64,000 nucleotides of DNA from Methylicorpusculum sp. (GTDB taxonomy: Bacteria; Pseudomonadota; Gammaproteobacteria; Methylococcales; Methylomonadaceae). Below the pieces are notes generated by a model. It saw only the letters and a list, made by a program, of their open reading frames with translations, did no database searches and was not told where the DNA came from. Positions within the stretch are counted from its first letter, which is position 1. Each line of letters opens with the position of its first letter. This document shows, piece by piece, positions 9,901 through 17,166 of this stretch. Made by a program: the position numbers and the translations under genes. The stretch spans positions 1 through 64,000 of the forward strand of contig NZ_JAUSBX010000063.1 in the NCBI RefSeq assembly GCF_030651835.1, in the 5' to 3' direction.

Positions 9901-9978
9901 TGCAACCAGAGCATGCGCAACGGCCAGGCCGGTAATAGATAGGAGTTCCTTACGTGTGTAGTTTAATAATTGTTTCAA
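6907..9978 (-). CDS. Membrane PAS-GGDEF-EAL cyclic-di-GMP protein
   Basis: The 1023-residue protein begins with two membrane helices (about 13-34 and 44-64). Four PAS-type sensor modules follow (about 95-210, 220-345, 345-465 and 470-590), several ending in the typical ITERKQ/ITDRKQ linker. A GGDEF domain with intact RLGGDEF and an EAL domain with intact EALIRW complete it. Both catalytic signatures being intact makes it potentially bifunctional, synthesising and degrading cyclic-di-GMP; which activity dominates cannot be read from sequence. The gene ends at a TAG within the terminus of MITE copy B, so the last residues may have been reshaped by that insertion. No operon partner lies within 460 bp. 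Confidence 0.93.
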   Translation of the reverse strand: MKQLLNYTRKELLSITGLAVAHALVAILVWVLFAGDMPTTVLWRQLSLLMGLSITGIILGLIIEQRRRPLNSADDLDELNREIQQSVQAPLLGETRLQSIVDNSPTVIYSKDLDGNYLFVNHCYENLFAVNNDTIKGKSDFDVFSAEQAYAMRENDRQVAGSGQPQVYEENVPHPDGSVHTYLSHKFPLCDAHGKINAVCGISIDITERKQYEQLLLESELRWKFALESGGDGVWDWDLSTGKVFLSPRCIEILGFSELDREDYYRNWEATIHPEDLERMNADLNAHLNNQTKRFSNEHRAQHGDGEYRWILTRGLVVSRDPTGKALRMIGTQTDITDRKQIQWAQLSKIVDGSPEAMLLVAENGLIKFANEPASRIFAYPLGDLIGLSVDELVPMGARHGHDHKRAQFMRENKSRPMGQSRTLKALRKDGSEFPVEISLTPIELDNQRSLIVSILDISERKHIEHEMLLMAMVYKAIGEAVIVADAKNKIIAVNEAFTRLTGYCEQEVLGKSTDLLKSGRHDSDFYQTMWHSLTLTGHWQGEIWNQRKNGEIYHEWLVINSIYGTDGAVERRVAMFSEITAQKQAEQTIWRQANYDPLTDLANRRMFQDRLDQEIKKAQRSGHCLGVILLDLDHFKEVNDTLGHGMGDILLQEAANRLLGCVRQADTVARLGGDEFTIILSALDSEFSVDRVAQGILEKLSEPFSLGEERVYISVSIGITFYPQDATDSEQLIKNADQAMYSAKQLGRNRYNYFTVEMEQFAQNRMRLTNDLRHALANDEFLLFYQPIVEMSSGKIHKAEALIRWQHPVRGMVSPAEFIPLAEETGLINDIGDWVFRVAAKQAGEWRNQYFPHFKIGVNKSPVQFDKHNQSSGDWCVYLNELGLSGDSIVIEITEGLLLDTSNGTREHLFAYRDAGIEVALDDFGTGYSALSYLKKFDIDYLKIDQTFTRNMASDEGDRALCEAIIVLAHKLGLKVIAEGIETEQQFQLLLAAGCDYGQGYLISKPAPAEEIALLLTGQAGS

Positions 9979-10236
9979 AAAAAACCGGCCCCGATAAGGT
10001 TAATGAAAAAATATCAAAATCTGGATTTCTCGAACGGCTTGGTACTCAGACCATGGCTAAAGCAAAATCCTTGGCATAAGGTAGCGAAAGGTAGCGAAAC
10101 GAAACCTGTTTGCCGTTAAGTACATACCTTACTCCGATTTTTGGCTACGCATAAGCAGGGAAATCTCATAATTTTTTGCCGGCAAACATTCATAAATACA
10201 AAACATAACCTGGTTATAAAGATGCTTCAGCAACAA

Positions 10237-10336
10237 CGTCTTTCCGGCAGAGATTGCCGGAATCCAGAGCACAAGGATGTGTTCGGCGCTCGCCATCCAT
10301 GGCATCTGGATCTCGACATTCCCTGCCGAGATGACG
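10237..10336. repeat. Palindromic repeat, third sequence type
   Basis: Outer arms 10237-10250 and 10323-10336 pair at 11 of 14 positions. Nested inside are CCGGCA/TGCCGG (10244-10260) and ATCCAGA (10262-10268) with TCTGGAT (10305-10311). The 13-base string CGATTTTTGGCTA occurs as a direct repeat on both sides of this region (about 10135-10147 and 10335-10347). The rest of the 9979-10443 gap shows no gene. Confidence 0.5.
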
Positions 10337-10443
10337 ATTTTTGGCTAAGCTGATTGATCTTTATAAACTGGAAACATAATGAACGATAAGGAGACAAAAC
10401 AAAGTTTAATCCCTATCAAAATCCGGTGACTTTTTATTAGCCA

Positions 10444-10719
10444 TTAGGTCTCTCTGTCATCATGAGGCCGCCGATGAACCAATTCAATCGCCTGCCTGAT
10501 TGCTTTTGAGGCGGCATCCATCATTTGCGTGTATTGGCTTTCGGTGAGATTGGCTGATTTATCCGCAGCATTTCGAACGTAACAGGGCGGCAGTTGATTG
10601 AGAACCAGGCATGCCACATCTTCCAGAAACGCGCGGGTCAGCGGCTCTGAAGAACCTTCATTAAGTTTCCATAGCTGATCAATGACCAACTGCTCGTAAT
10701 AATTACTTATATCCAGCAT
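10444..10719 (-). CDS. ComFB-like small protein
   Basis: Starting at ATG 10719 gives 91 residues; AGGAG lies just upstream, which decides against the in-frame ATG at 10794. The sequence MLDISNYYEQLV, then DVACLVLNQLPPCYV, matches the signature of the late-competence ComFB family (a D-x-A-x-x-LN-x-LPP-x-Y pattern). ComFB-type domains are known outside competence systems, and some have been connected with cyclic nucleotide binding. Competence is therefore not implied. A cyclic-di-GMP enzyme is encoded downstream on the same strand, 465 bp away; a link is speculative. Confidence 0.7.
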   Translation of the reverse strand: MLDISNYYEQLVIDQLWKLNEGSSEPLTRAFLEDVACLVLNQLPPCYVRNAADKSANLTESQYTQMMDAASKAIRQAIELVHRRPHDDRET

Positions 10720-10884
10720 GAAATCTCCTGTGAATCTGATAGGTGACTCTGAAGTATAAGCATAAAAACGCATATTGCTGGGCTCTAAAGGCAATCAGCA
10801 CATCTTCAGCAAAATGACGGATCTGGTTCGCATTGCCGATGAAGCCAACTTACTCCCTTTTGATTGAAAAACCGTCTAAGAATA

Positions 10885-10991
10885 GAAGGTATGGGATGTG
10901 TCTATCGAGGACCGCCGTGAACCCCTCCATGGGGGCTTGACGGCAGCAATCCTTGCTGCCGACATCCTCGCTAGCCACACCCCATACCTTC
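10885..10991. repeat. Clover-like palindrome, shared core, copy 1
   Basis: Outer arms 10885-10904 and 10972-10991 pair at 18 of 20 positions. The core holds two hairpins, CCCC/GGGG around a CATG loop (922-934 of this kilobase) and GGCAGCAA/TTGCTGCC (10942-10960). The core sequence recurs at 14581-14625 (inverted), 36880-36930 and 37075-37127, whereas these outer arms do not. No gene was recognised between 10720 and 11166. Confidence 0.75.
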
Positions 10992-11166
10992 ATAAAGTTA
11001 ACCATTTTTTGAGTATAAATGTGAAAACCCGCCAAGCCTCGAGTCTTAACATCGACCGCGAACCGGTCATGTTCTTATTTTTCTGATCGGTTCCGCACCC
11101 GCTCAGCTGACGGCCCAATAAAATTCCGATGAACTGTGACACACAACCACTCTTTTTAAAGACAAC

Positions 11167-11343
11167 ATGAAACGTATAGACCACTTTTTGACTTGGTCCG
11201 CAGTCCTATTAACCGCCTTATGCTGGATTTGGGCTCAACTCTTTGGCTATGTATCTCCAGCTTGTTCCCTGGTTTCCCCCTTGTTATTACTTGGCAGTCT
11301 GTTTTTTTCATACCGGGGCCGTAATAGCTGGAAATTAAAGTAA
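11167..11343 (+). CDS. Small predicted membrane protein
   Basis: A 58-codon frame begins MKRIDHFLTWSAVLLTALC and ends with a basic tail (YRGRNSWKLK). It contains two hydrophobic stretches, about residues 8-28 and 32-50, as expected for a two-pass small membrane protein. The positive charges at both ends favour an inside-inside hairpin topology. The ribosome site is weak (AAAGA about 8 bases before the ATG). The next short gene starts 10 bp downstream, so the pair may be co-transcribed. No family is recognised, and coding status rests on composition and topology alone. Confidence 0.45.
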   Translation: MKRIDHFLTWSAVLLTALCWIWAQLFGYVSPACSLVSPLLLLGSLFFSYRGRNSWKLK

Positions 11344-11352
11344 CAGACACGC

Positions 11353-11547
11353 ATGGCTGAGCTTGAAAATGTGATGTCAAGCTATCAGTTACTCTCCGAT
11401 CAAGCTATGGATTATGCAGAAAACCAGTTTTCGATTCTGGAGCAGGATAGGGATTCCGCACTTCAGACAATTCAAGAATCGGTATCCAAACTGTCCGGAA
11501 ATTTGACCCGAGTAGGCAATCATTTACACACAGCCAATCCGGGATAA
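11353..11547 (+). CDS. Hypothetical small helical protein
   Basis: The 64-residue product (MAELENVMSSYQLLSDQAMD...) is acidic, has no cysteine, and is predicted to be almost wholly helical, with a heptad-like pattern in the middle. It follows the small membrane-protein gene by 9 bp. No ribosome-binding site is obvious, so translation might be coupled to the gene before it. No function is assigned. Confidence 0.4.
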   Translation: MAELENVMSSYQLLSDQAMDYAENQFSILEQDRDSALQTIQESVSKLSGNLTRVGNHLHTANPG

Positions 11548-11901
11548 AGAAGATGTTGAAATTTCAGGGGTAGATTTATTCTGAAAGGGCAACGCAAAAA
11601 CAGGGCATTTCACAATAAACTGTGTCAATTGCACTATTTTCAAATTTAAAGCGAACGTGCATTAACGGCTGTATTTCGATTTATATAGCACTTGATTTCA
11701 AACAGATTGCGTCAATTCAATACAAAATAGGACTCTTATTTTTTGACAAAATAATTTATTGAGGCAAAATCCATACCGATGGAGGCGGCTAAATGTCGCG
11801 CGGCAAAATGCCACATTTTCAGAGGTTAGCGTTGCCGTTAGACTGCGCTTCGACTCTTGTATGCACTCTTCACGAGAACAGAGTTGAAATCCTTCCTCTC
11901 A
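11548..11901. other. Gap with a possible small RNA or leader
   Basis: No gene was recognised. TTGACA at 11743-11748 could be a -35 box, but the hexamer 17 bases downstream (AAAATC) is a poor -10. A transcript starting near 11780 would run about 150 nt to the strong terminator at 11902-11930. It could be a small RNA or an attenuated leader of the gene at 11966. Confidence 0.3.
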
Positions 11902-11930
11902 ATGCGGCCTCTCCGGCCGCATCTTTTTTT
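11902..11930 (+). terminator. Rho-independent terminator
   Basis: A perfect 8-bp GC-rich stem, ATGCGGCC (11902-11909) with GGCCGCAT (11915-11922), has a five-base loop and is followed by C and seven T. It lies 35 bp before the next gene's start codon at 11966 and 355 bp after the previous gene. Confidence 0.85.
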
Positions 11931-11965
11931 CAAACATTCCGTTAAATCCTGGATGGAGGTACACC

Positions 11966-12583
11966 ATGTCTATTTTTGATAATCCTGATTTTTTATCCAT
12001 TCAACCGCTTGATTTAGAAAACAAGCTTTATAAGCCTACCGCCCAGTTATTTGTCCACGTTAAACAACAGACCACAACCGCTTATCAAGAGCTCAAGGAC
12101 GTTTTGCTAGAGGCGCACAGCTTTATTTCAGTGGAGGCCAAGCAGGTTTATGAGCATCCCGGCGAAACACTGAATGACTGGTATCAACTGGCCTTAGACA
12201 ACGGGACAGCCACCTATCAGGAAGTACTGCCTAAATTAGCCGCGTCCTATCAGCAGGTTGAGAGCGGTTTAATTGACTTGAATGCTCAATCCAAAGCCTT
12301 TTGGTCAGCTTTCTATGCCGATCCGGAAGCGTTTTCTGTCAGTTTGATCGAGCCCTTATTGGCACAACTCAATGGTTTATTGACTCAAAGTCAAAGCCAT
12401 TTAAGTTCATTGACGGGGCAAGTCGAAACCTATCTGATCACTACTTATTCCAACCTGTTACAGGTGTCCGATTTATTGATGCAGCAACCGATGAATACGA
12501 TCAATGCTGTTTATCAGAATTCGCTTGCTGCCTTGCTTGATATCTATGCTCACATCATTTCGTCGCTGCTTACCCTGGCTTGA
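11966..12583 (+). CDS. Hypothetical helical protein
   Basis: The 205-residue product has no signal peptide and no cysteine. It is predicted to be almost entirely amphipathic helix rich in Gln, Leu, Ser and Tyr, with repeated TYQE/TAYQE/SYQQ patterns. The composition recalls phasin-type granule-surface or other helical-bundle proteins, but there is no diagnostic motif and I do not assign it. Translation is well supported by TGGAGG about 8 bases before ATG 11966. A strong terminator immediately upstream means it either has its own promoter downstream of the terminator or is controlled by read-through. It converges on the SCO-MauG gene with only 13 bp between stops. Confidence 0.7.
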   Translation: MSIFDNPDFLSIQPLDLENKLYKPTAQLFVHVKQQTTTAYQELKDVLLEAHSFISVEAKQVYEHPGETLNDWYQLALDNGTATYQEVLPKLAASYQQVESGLIDLNAQSKAFWSAFYADPEAFSVSLIEPLLAQLNGLLTQSQSHLSSLTGQVETYLITTYSNLLQVSDLLMQQPMNTINAVYQNSLAALLDIYAHIISSLLTLA

Positions 12584-12596
12584 TCTCGCCATCCAT

Positions 12597-14483
12597 CTAA
12601 TCAGCATCACTGACCGGCGCAGCAAATGCGTCGGCAACCAATTCATCGGTATTGTCACCTGTCAGTGATTTTAAAAAAGAGACCAGATCATTGACCTCCT
12701 GATCACTTAATTTTAAAGGTTGTATTAATGGATCCAGGTTTTCATTAGCGATGCCTCCGCGATTGTAAAACTCGACAACGGCTTTAAGCGTGGCCAATGA
12801 ACCGTTATGCATATAAGGCGCCGTCAAAGCGGCATTACGCAAGGTCGGTGTTTTGTATTTCCAGCGGTCTTCGGGATTTTGCGTCACTTCATAACGCCCC
12901 AGATCATTGGCTTTTGCTTCCGAAACCTGCGCGATCAGATCCCTATCCACGTCAATGAAAATACCGGGAGCCACCTGGATTTTTCTTTTCGCATCGGGTG
13001 TGCCCATCGCTTCGAGATAACCGATTCCGGTATTGTGGAAGGTATTATCGGTTAATAAGGCGTCATGAGAGCCAATAGTGTGGCAGGCTGAACAGTTAGC
13101 TTTACCGGTAAAGAGTGTTAATCCGCGTTGTTCCGCCCCAGTCAAGGCGCGCTTATCATTGCCGTATTGCCATCGATCGAAAGGCGAATTGCCGGAAACT
13201 AGCGATCGTTCATAACTGGCTAAGGCCATGCCTAAAGTTTCCATGCTGGGGCCTTTGCCAAAGACTTTGGCAAATTGTTCTGCATAATCATCGGTAACGT
13301 TGAGCTTGTCGATGACATAACCGATGGACGGGTTGGCCATTTCATTGTGAGCTAACAACGGTCCCCACACTTGTTGTTCAAGCGTTGACTCTCGGCCGTC
13401 ATGAAATAATACGGTGGAATAACCTACGTTATAAAGGGTCGGACTATTGCGTTTAACACTGCGGCCTTCAATCCCCACCGCCGTAGCCATTTCGTTGCTG
13501 GTAAAACCTTGTTCGGGAATATGGCACATCGCGCAAGAAAACGTATTATTGAGCGACAGGCGGCGGTCATAAAACAGCTTTCTGCCTAACTGAATTTTTT
13601 CATTGGTCACTTTATTTTCAGCCGGTTGCGGCATGGCGGGCAAGCCCAGCGGAGGTGTTCGAACACGTTTCATCAAATCCGCTGATCGACCCGTTCTGTG
13701 ACTCAGCGCTAGGCTTTGTGTGACGTAACCGGTTTTTTCATAGCTGGTTTTATAGTCACCCGGTCTATAGGGGTTAAGCGGATTGGAAACCTCTAATCGG
13801 GGATCTGAAGACTCGTTTTTATTTAGCAGGGTTTTGATGTCATTGATCAAAGTGTCCGGATGAAGAAAAGATGTGCTGTAAATATTGCGAATGTGTTTAT
13901 CGGTATCGATCAGATAAACGCGCAGAATATGCGAATAAGTCCCCGTGAATTCGCCTTTTTCATCATAGACTTTCTGAATGTTTTGTTTATAGCTGGACAA
14001 AATGGGTTGCAGTTCTTGCTCAGATACCGTCGTCAAAAAATGCCAGTCCACACCGTTACCGCTAAGTCCCTCACTGTATTGCCGCATTTTATCGGGCGTG
14101 TCATGGCCGGGATCGAAACTGAGGGTGACAAGCCGGACAAGCGAGGCCAGTTCCGGATCTTTTTGCAGCCGGTTTTTAATTTTATGAAATACCGCCGTCG
14201 CCAATGGACAGCCGTTAATATCGCTGCAGGTGGAATAAATGAAACTGAGCAGAACCGGCTTATCGCCCATCAAACTGTGCAGTTTTATGGGCTTGCCATC
14301 GCTGGTCAGAACGTTGCCATCATCAGCTGAGCCGATGGCCGGAAGACTGTAACTGCCCACAGAGGGGGGGGAAAACTCCAAGGCGCCGTAGCCGGGTGCC
14401 ACCGTTTGCGGACTGTTACCGGCATACGCTGCTGACACACCCGATATCAGCAACCCTAACACCATCAATTTCGACGTTTTCAT
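12597..14483 (-). CDS. SCO1/SenC-MauG fusion, last gene of the methanethiol oxidase cluster
   Basis: The 628-residue protein has a signal peptide (ending near AYAG) and two domains. The N-terminal part (about 55-225) is an SCO1/SenC thioredoxin-like copper domain with STCSDINGCPLA, a CX5C pair rather than the usual CX3C, and a later candidate copper-ligand His in TYSHILR. The C-terminal part (about 260-615) is a dihaem MauG/cytochrome-c-peroxidase domain with two CXXCH sites, CAMCH and CSACH. In the characterised Hyphomicrobium mtoX operon, SCO and MauG-like proteins are encoded separately beside the methanethiol oxidase. Here they form one polypeptide. A role in copper delivery and/or cofactor maturation of MtoX in the periplasm is inferred. 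It is transcribed after mtoX with a 259-bp repeat-bearing gap. Confidence 0.88.
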   Translation of the reverse strand: MKTSKLMVLGLLISGVSAAYAGNSPQTVAPGYGALEFSPPSVGSYSLPAIGSADDGNVLTSDGKPIKLHSLMGDKPVLLSFIYSTCSDINGCPLATAVFHKIKNRLQKDPELASLVRLVTLSFDPGHDTPDKMRQYSEGLSGNGVDWHFLTTVSEQELQPILSSYKQNIQKVYDEKGEFTGTYSHILRVYLIDTDKHIRNIYSTSFLHPDTLINDIKTLLNKNESSDPRLEVSNPLNPYRPGDYKTSYEKTGYVTQSLALSHRTGRSADLMKRVRTPPLGLPAMPQPAENKVTNEKIQLGRKLFYDRRLSLNNTFSCAMCHIPEQGFTSNEMATAVGIEGRSVKRNSPTLYNVGYSTVLFHDGRESTLEQQVWGPLLAHNEMANPSIGYVIDKLNVTDDYAEQFAKVFGKGPSMETLGMALASYERSLVSGNSPFDRWQYGNDKRALTGAEQRGLTLFTGKANCSACHTIGSHDALLTDNTFHNTGIGYLEAMGTPDAKRKIQVAPGIFIDVDRDLIAQVSEAKANDLGRYEVTQNPEDRWKYKTPTLRNAALTAPYMHNGSLATLKAVVEFYNRGGIANENLDPLIQPLKLSDQEVNDLVSFLKSLTGDNTDELVADAFAAPVSDAD

Positions 14484-14526
14484 AATGTAAATTCCGGAAT
14501 TTATTGCAAACGGTGATTAAGAACCC

Positions 14527-14688
14527 AGCAATTCTCAATTTAAAGGAAAAAAGGGTAGGGAGAAGCTTTTCGAGGATGTCGGCAGCAGGGATGCTGCCGT
14601 CAAGCCCCCAATGAGGGGTTTACGGCGTTTCTCGAAAGGCTTTTCCCAGCCCAAAGTGACATTGAAAATATCAAACTGGAAATTGCTG
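14527..14688. repeat. Clover-like palindrome, shared core, copy 2 (inverted)
   Basis: Inner arms 14558-14574 and 14631-14647 pair well (GGGAGAAGCTTTTCGAG against GGGAAAAGCCTTTCGAG), and an outer CAGCAATT/AATTGCTG pair closes the element. The core has GGCAGCA/TGCTGCC (14581-14598) and CCCC/GGGG (about 14605-14618). It lies between mtoX and the SCO-MauG gene, so it would be folded within a shared transcript. It could stabilise or partially terminate the upstream mRNA. Confidence 0.75.
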
Positions 14689-14742
14689 TTAAGAACCTGT
14701 TTTATCAACAGGTTCTTAATCAGGACAAGCCGAGGCATTACC

Positions 14743-16131
14743 TCATGGATGTTTAGCCAAGACCGATTGTTGAACGGGTAAATTTGCAGCATATAAAGAG
14801 TATGCGCCAAACCGCATTTGATGCGCCCGGCCCAGTTTTTCCTTGATGAAATCAATAGCAAATTGCTGTTTCAAGGCTTTGCCGTCCCAATGGTACAGTT
14901 TGAAGAACTGCTCATTGTCAGTGCCTTTTTTGTCCCAATTGGCCAGCAATGAAGAGGTGTAATAAAGCCGTTTACCATCCCAGCTGGAGGAGACCATATT
15001 GACTTGAGCGCCAATTTTTTCCTCGTATATTTGCTTGGGATTAAACGGGTCGGAAATATCGAAACCACGGGTTTTGCCGTCCATGAACGTATTGACCCAA
15101 AGCATTTTGTCATCACTGGAGATGGAAATATCGACAGGTAGCGGAATCTTGCTGGGCTCACCGATATCGGCAACCGCTTTGGCTTGCCATGCACCTTCTT
15201 TATCTTCGTAAATCAACCAGATTTTTGAAGTAAGTGCGGTGCTGGTGAAGCAATAATTATTATTGGCACCCCATGCACATCGAATTTCCAGGGGCGCGCC
15301 GGGCACATCAAGCACTTTTTTAGGTTTACGGGCATGAAGATCCCACTGCACAACCGTATTGCCGAAACGCTTCATGGCTTCCTGATCATTAAGCATTTTG
15401 CCGAAATCCATCATGTAATTCGACCAACCGGTAAACGAGGAGGTCAGCATCAGGTTACGCCGGGGCAACACACGCACATCGTAGCCGTAACCGTCGGCAT
15501 AATTTCCGGTTTTAACCGCGCCTTGCAGATTACTGTCGGTAGGTGTCCAGTAAGTCGACACATACTCACCTTCATTGGTGTATTCAACCAATCCGGTACG
15601 GCCGCCATGATCCTTGTTGTTGGATAATCCGGTGATCATCATCCGGCCCGGTAACGCATAGGTCGTGTGAGGACCCACGACACCACCGCTTTTGGCGACA
15701 AAGTCGGTAATGACTTTAGTCAACTTGGGTTTAGCTGGATTGGTATGCACATCGAAAATAAAAATCTTGTTGGTATCCAGGCCGCCTGCCCATAAATAAT
15801 GACGGTCATCGGTAAAACCGGAGTGATGCGCTTCATTGCGTCCACCAACGGACAAGGTATTGATGACTTTTCCGTAGCTGGCCGATTTAGGATTGACGTC
15901 AACAGTGACCAATTTGTCTTGCTCATCGCCCACCCCTTCCATGCCTAATGTCCAGACATAAACGAAATCTTCCTGGCCTACAATTTTGGCCATATAAGGC
16001 GACATACAGGTTTCATCGGCTTGCACCGACAATGAGCCCAGGCCGGATAGTGCGATTGTCGATACGGCAAAAAAACTGACTTTTAACAAATTTCGTAGCG
16101 GTTGTGCGGGTTTAATCATTTTTGTTTTCAT
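14743..16131 (-). CDS. mtoX: Methanethiol oxidase (SBP56 family)
   Basis: The product belongs to the selenium-binding-protein-56 family, whose bacterial members include the periplasmic, copper-dependent methanethiol oxidase converting methanethiol with O2 to formaldehyde, sulfide and H2O2. Family features include VGGRNEAHHSGFTDDRHY and the repeated beta-propeller-like strands. Starting at ATG 16131 gives 462 residues with a Sec signal (cleavage near SVQA-DE); an in-frame GTG at 16161 would only lengthen the N-terminus. AAGAAGAG lies about 10 bases upstream of the ATG. The neighbours, a SCO-MauG fusion, DUF4242 and TetR, support the enzyme assignment over a generic selenium-binding role. It could supply formaldehyde to C1 metabolism while detoxifying methanethiol. 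Confidence 0.88.
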   Translation of the reverse strand: MKTKMIKPAQPLRNLLKVSFFAVSTIALSGLGSLSVQADETCMSPYMAKIVGQEDFVYVWTLGMEGVGDEQDKLVTVDVNPKSASYGKVINTLSVGGRNEAHHSGFTDDRHYLWAGGLDTNKIFIFDVHTNPAKPKLTKVITDFVAKSGGVVGPHTTYALPGRMMITGLSNNKDHGGRTGLVEYTNEGEYVSTYWTPTDSNLQGAVKTGNYADGYGYDVRVLPRRNLMLTSSFTGWSNYMMDFGKMLNDQEAMKRFGNTVVQWDLHARKPKKVLDVPGAPLEIRCAWGANNNYCFTSTALTSKIWLIYEDKEGAWQAKAVADIGEPSKIPLPVDISISSDDKMLWVNTFMDGKTRGFDISDPFNPKQIYEEKIGAQVNMVSSSWDGKRLYYTSSLLANWDKKGTDNEQFFKLYHWDGKALKQQFAIDFIKEKLGRAHQMRFGAYSLYAANLPVQQSVLAKHP

Positions 16132-16239
16132 GGTGTCTGCACTCTTCTTGTAGTTTTTCACGCGGCGCCAAAGACCCAGGGCCAGTTTGGCATCCAGTAT
16201 TTGCTTAACCTTTTTAGACTCCTCTTTGTGTTGACTGAA

Positions 16240-16512
16240 TTATTCGCTGGTGGTGGGATCGATGATGGTTTTGATTTGGGAAATTCGGTTGACAGGAAAT
16301 TCGCCCTGTTCAGCGTGCTCGCGGATGGCTGCTTCATCAGGCGCGATATAAATGCAATAAATTTTATTGTCCGTCACATAACTCTCAAGCCATTGAATAT
16401 AAGGCCCCATGTTCTTTAGGATGCTGCATGATTTCTGGGAAATGTGCTGCAACTGATCGGCTGACAATGCGCCTGCATTGGGTATTTCTCTTTCGATGAT
16501 GAATTTGGGCAT
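16240..16512 (-). CDS. DUF4242 small protein
   Basis: The 90-residue protein, beginning MPKFIIEREIPNAGALS, matches the DUF4242 family of ferredoxin-like fold proteins, one member of which is described as a nickel-binding protein. It contains cysteines (KSCSI and IYCIY) and the typical IYIAPDEAAIREHA segment. AAGGAG lies 6 bases before ATG 16512. It is the first gene after tetR, with a candidate operator 22 bp upstream of its start, and precedes mtoX by 108 bp. A metal-handling or chaperone role for the methanethiol oxidase cluster is inference. Confidence 0.75.
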   Translation of the reverse strand: MPKFIIEREIPNAGALSADQLQHISQKSCSILKNMGPYIQWLESYVTDNKIYCIYIAPDEAAIREHAEQGEFPVNRISQIKTIIDPTTSE

Positions 16513-16527
16513 GGTGCTCTCCTTATT

Positions 16528-16550
16528 TTAAATGACTGGTCGTCTTAATT
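16528..16550 (-). promoter_or_regulatory. Candidate TetR operator before DUF4242-mtoX
   Basis: GACTGGTCGTC at 16534-16544 has the same GAC-N5-GTC palindrome and the same 3' extension (TTA) as the site in the tetR promoter (17174-17184). It lies 22 bp before the DUF4242 start, next to a possible -10 (TAAAAT, reading leftward). Repression of the oxidase genes by the TetR protein is the natural reading. Confidence 0.6.
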
Positions 16551-16563
16551 TCGGTTAAAAAAA

Positions 16564-17160
16564 TCAGGGTCTGAATAAGTCGTTCAGTAAGTTGTCGATG
16601 CAGTATTTTAAAGGGCTGGTTGATTTTTCAATTTTCATCCTCAACAACGCGCCCTGCCAGCTGTCGACCAGCAAGTTGGCCATCTCTTCCGCTGATTTAT
16701 CAGTTCTGATGGTTCCTTGTTCTTGAGCCTGCTGCAGAGCTGTTCTTAAAAGATCACGGTAGCGTTTAACGGCAACCTGTAATGATGCCTGGCAGAGCGG
16801 ACTGGTATCGCTGATTTCGCCCATTAAATTGCCTAACAGACATCCGCCTTTAAATTCCGCTTTTTCAGCACCCTCAATGAGTTCGGCATAATAGCGTGCG
16901 AGCGCACCCAGCGCATTTCCGTCATTGTTCTGCATGTGTCCGGAAAGTTCCTGGATAAAAGGCTCGATATAGTGCTGAATAACTTCAGCTCCAAAGTTTT
17001 CCTTGCTACCGAAATAATTATAAAAGGACCCTTTTGGAATATTGACGGCGTCCAAAATCTCCTTCAATCCTGTGCCGTGATAACCTTGAGCCATGAGTAA
17101 GGCAACACCTTGGCTCAACAAGTTTTCACGATTGATTTGTTTTTGATTTTTTTCTGCCAT
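16564..17160 (-). CDS. TetR-family regulator of the methanethiol oxidase cluster
   Basis: The 198-residue protein has an N-terminal helix-turn-helix (about 15-60: GYHGTGLKEILDAVNIPKGSFYNYFGSKENF) typical of TetR. Its ligand-binding C-terminal domain contains GGCLLGNLMGEIS, a pattern I associate with AcuR-like TetR proteins that sense small electrophilic or organosulfur-related metabolites. ATG 17160 is chosen over an upstream TTG (17166) because a good -10 hexamer ends only 6 bases upstream, which implies a leaderless mRNA starting at or next to the ATG. An operator-like palindrome in its own promoter and another before the next gene suggest autoregulation and repression of DUF4242-mtoX-SCO/MauG. 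The inducer is unknown; methanethiol or a related sulfur compound is a guess. Confidence 0.88.
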   Translation of the reverse strand: MAEKNQKQINRENLLSQGVALLMAQGYHGTGLKEILDAVNIPKGSFYNYFGSKENFGAEVIQHYIEPFIQELSGHMQNNDGNALGALARYYAELIEGAEKAEFKGGCLLGNLMGEISDTSPLCQASLQVAVKRYRDLLRTALQQAQEQGTIRTDKSAEEMANLLVDSWQGALLRMKIEKSTSPLKYCIDNLLNDLFRP

Positions 17161-17166
17161 GTGCAA

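Noticed and set aside
10135-10347. 13-bp direct repeats (CGATTTTTGGCTA) as target-site duplications of an insertion
   Set aside because: The right copy lies partly inside the palindromic arm region and the interval has no matching terminal repeats or transposase; chance or repeat-internal similarity is as likely.
10444-10719. Natural competence inferred from the ComFB-like gene
   Set aside because: ComFB-like domains occur widely without competence, and no comF or comE genes are present here.
10850-11035. Short open frames across the repeat at 10.9 kb
   Set aside because: They span both arms of the palindrome and the equivalent sequence in other copies is not kept in frame.
11778-11830. A 16-codon leader peptide starting near 11778
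   Set aside because: No ribosome site, no run of regulatory codons, and no paired antiterminator structure was found.
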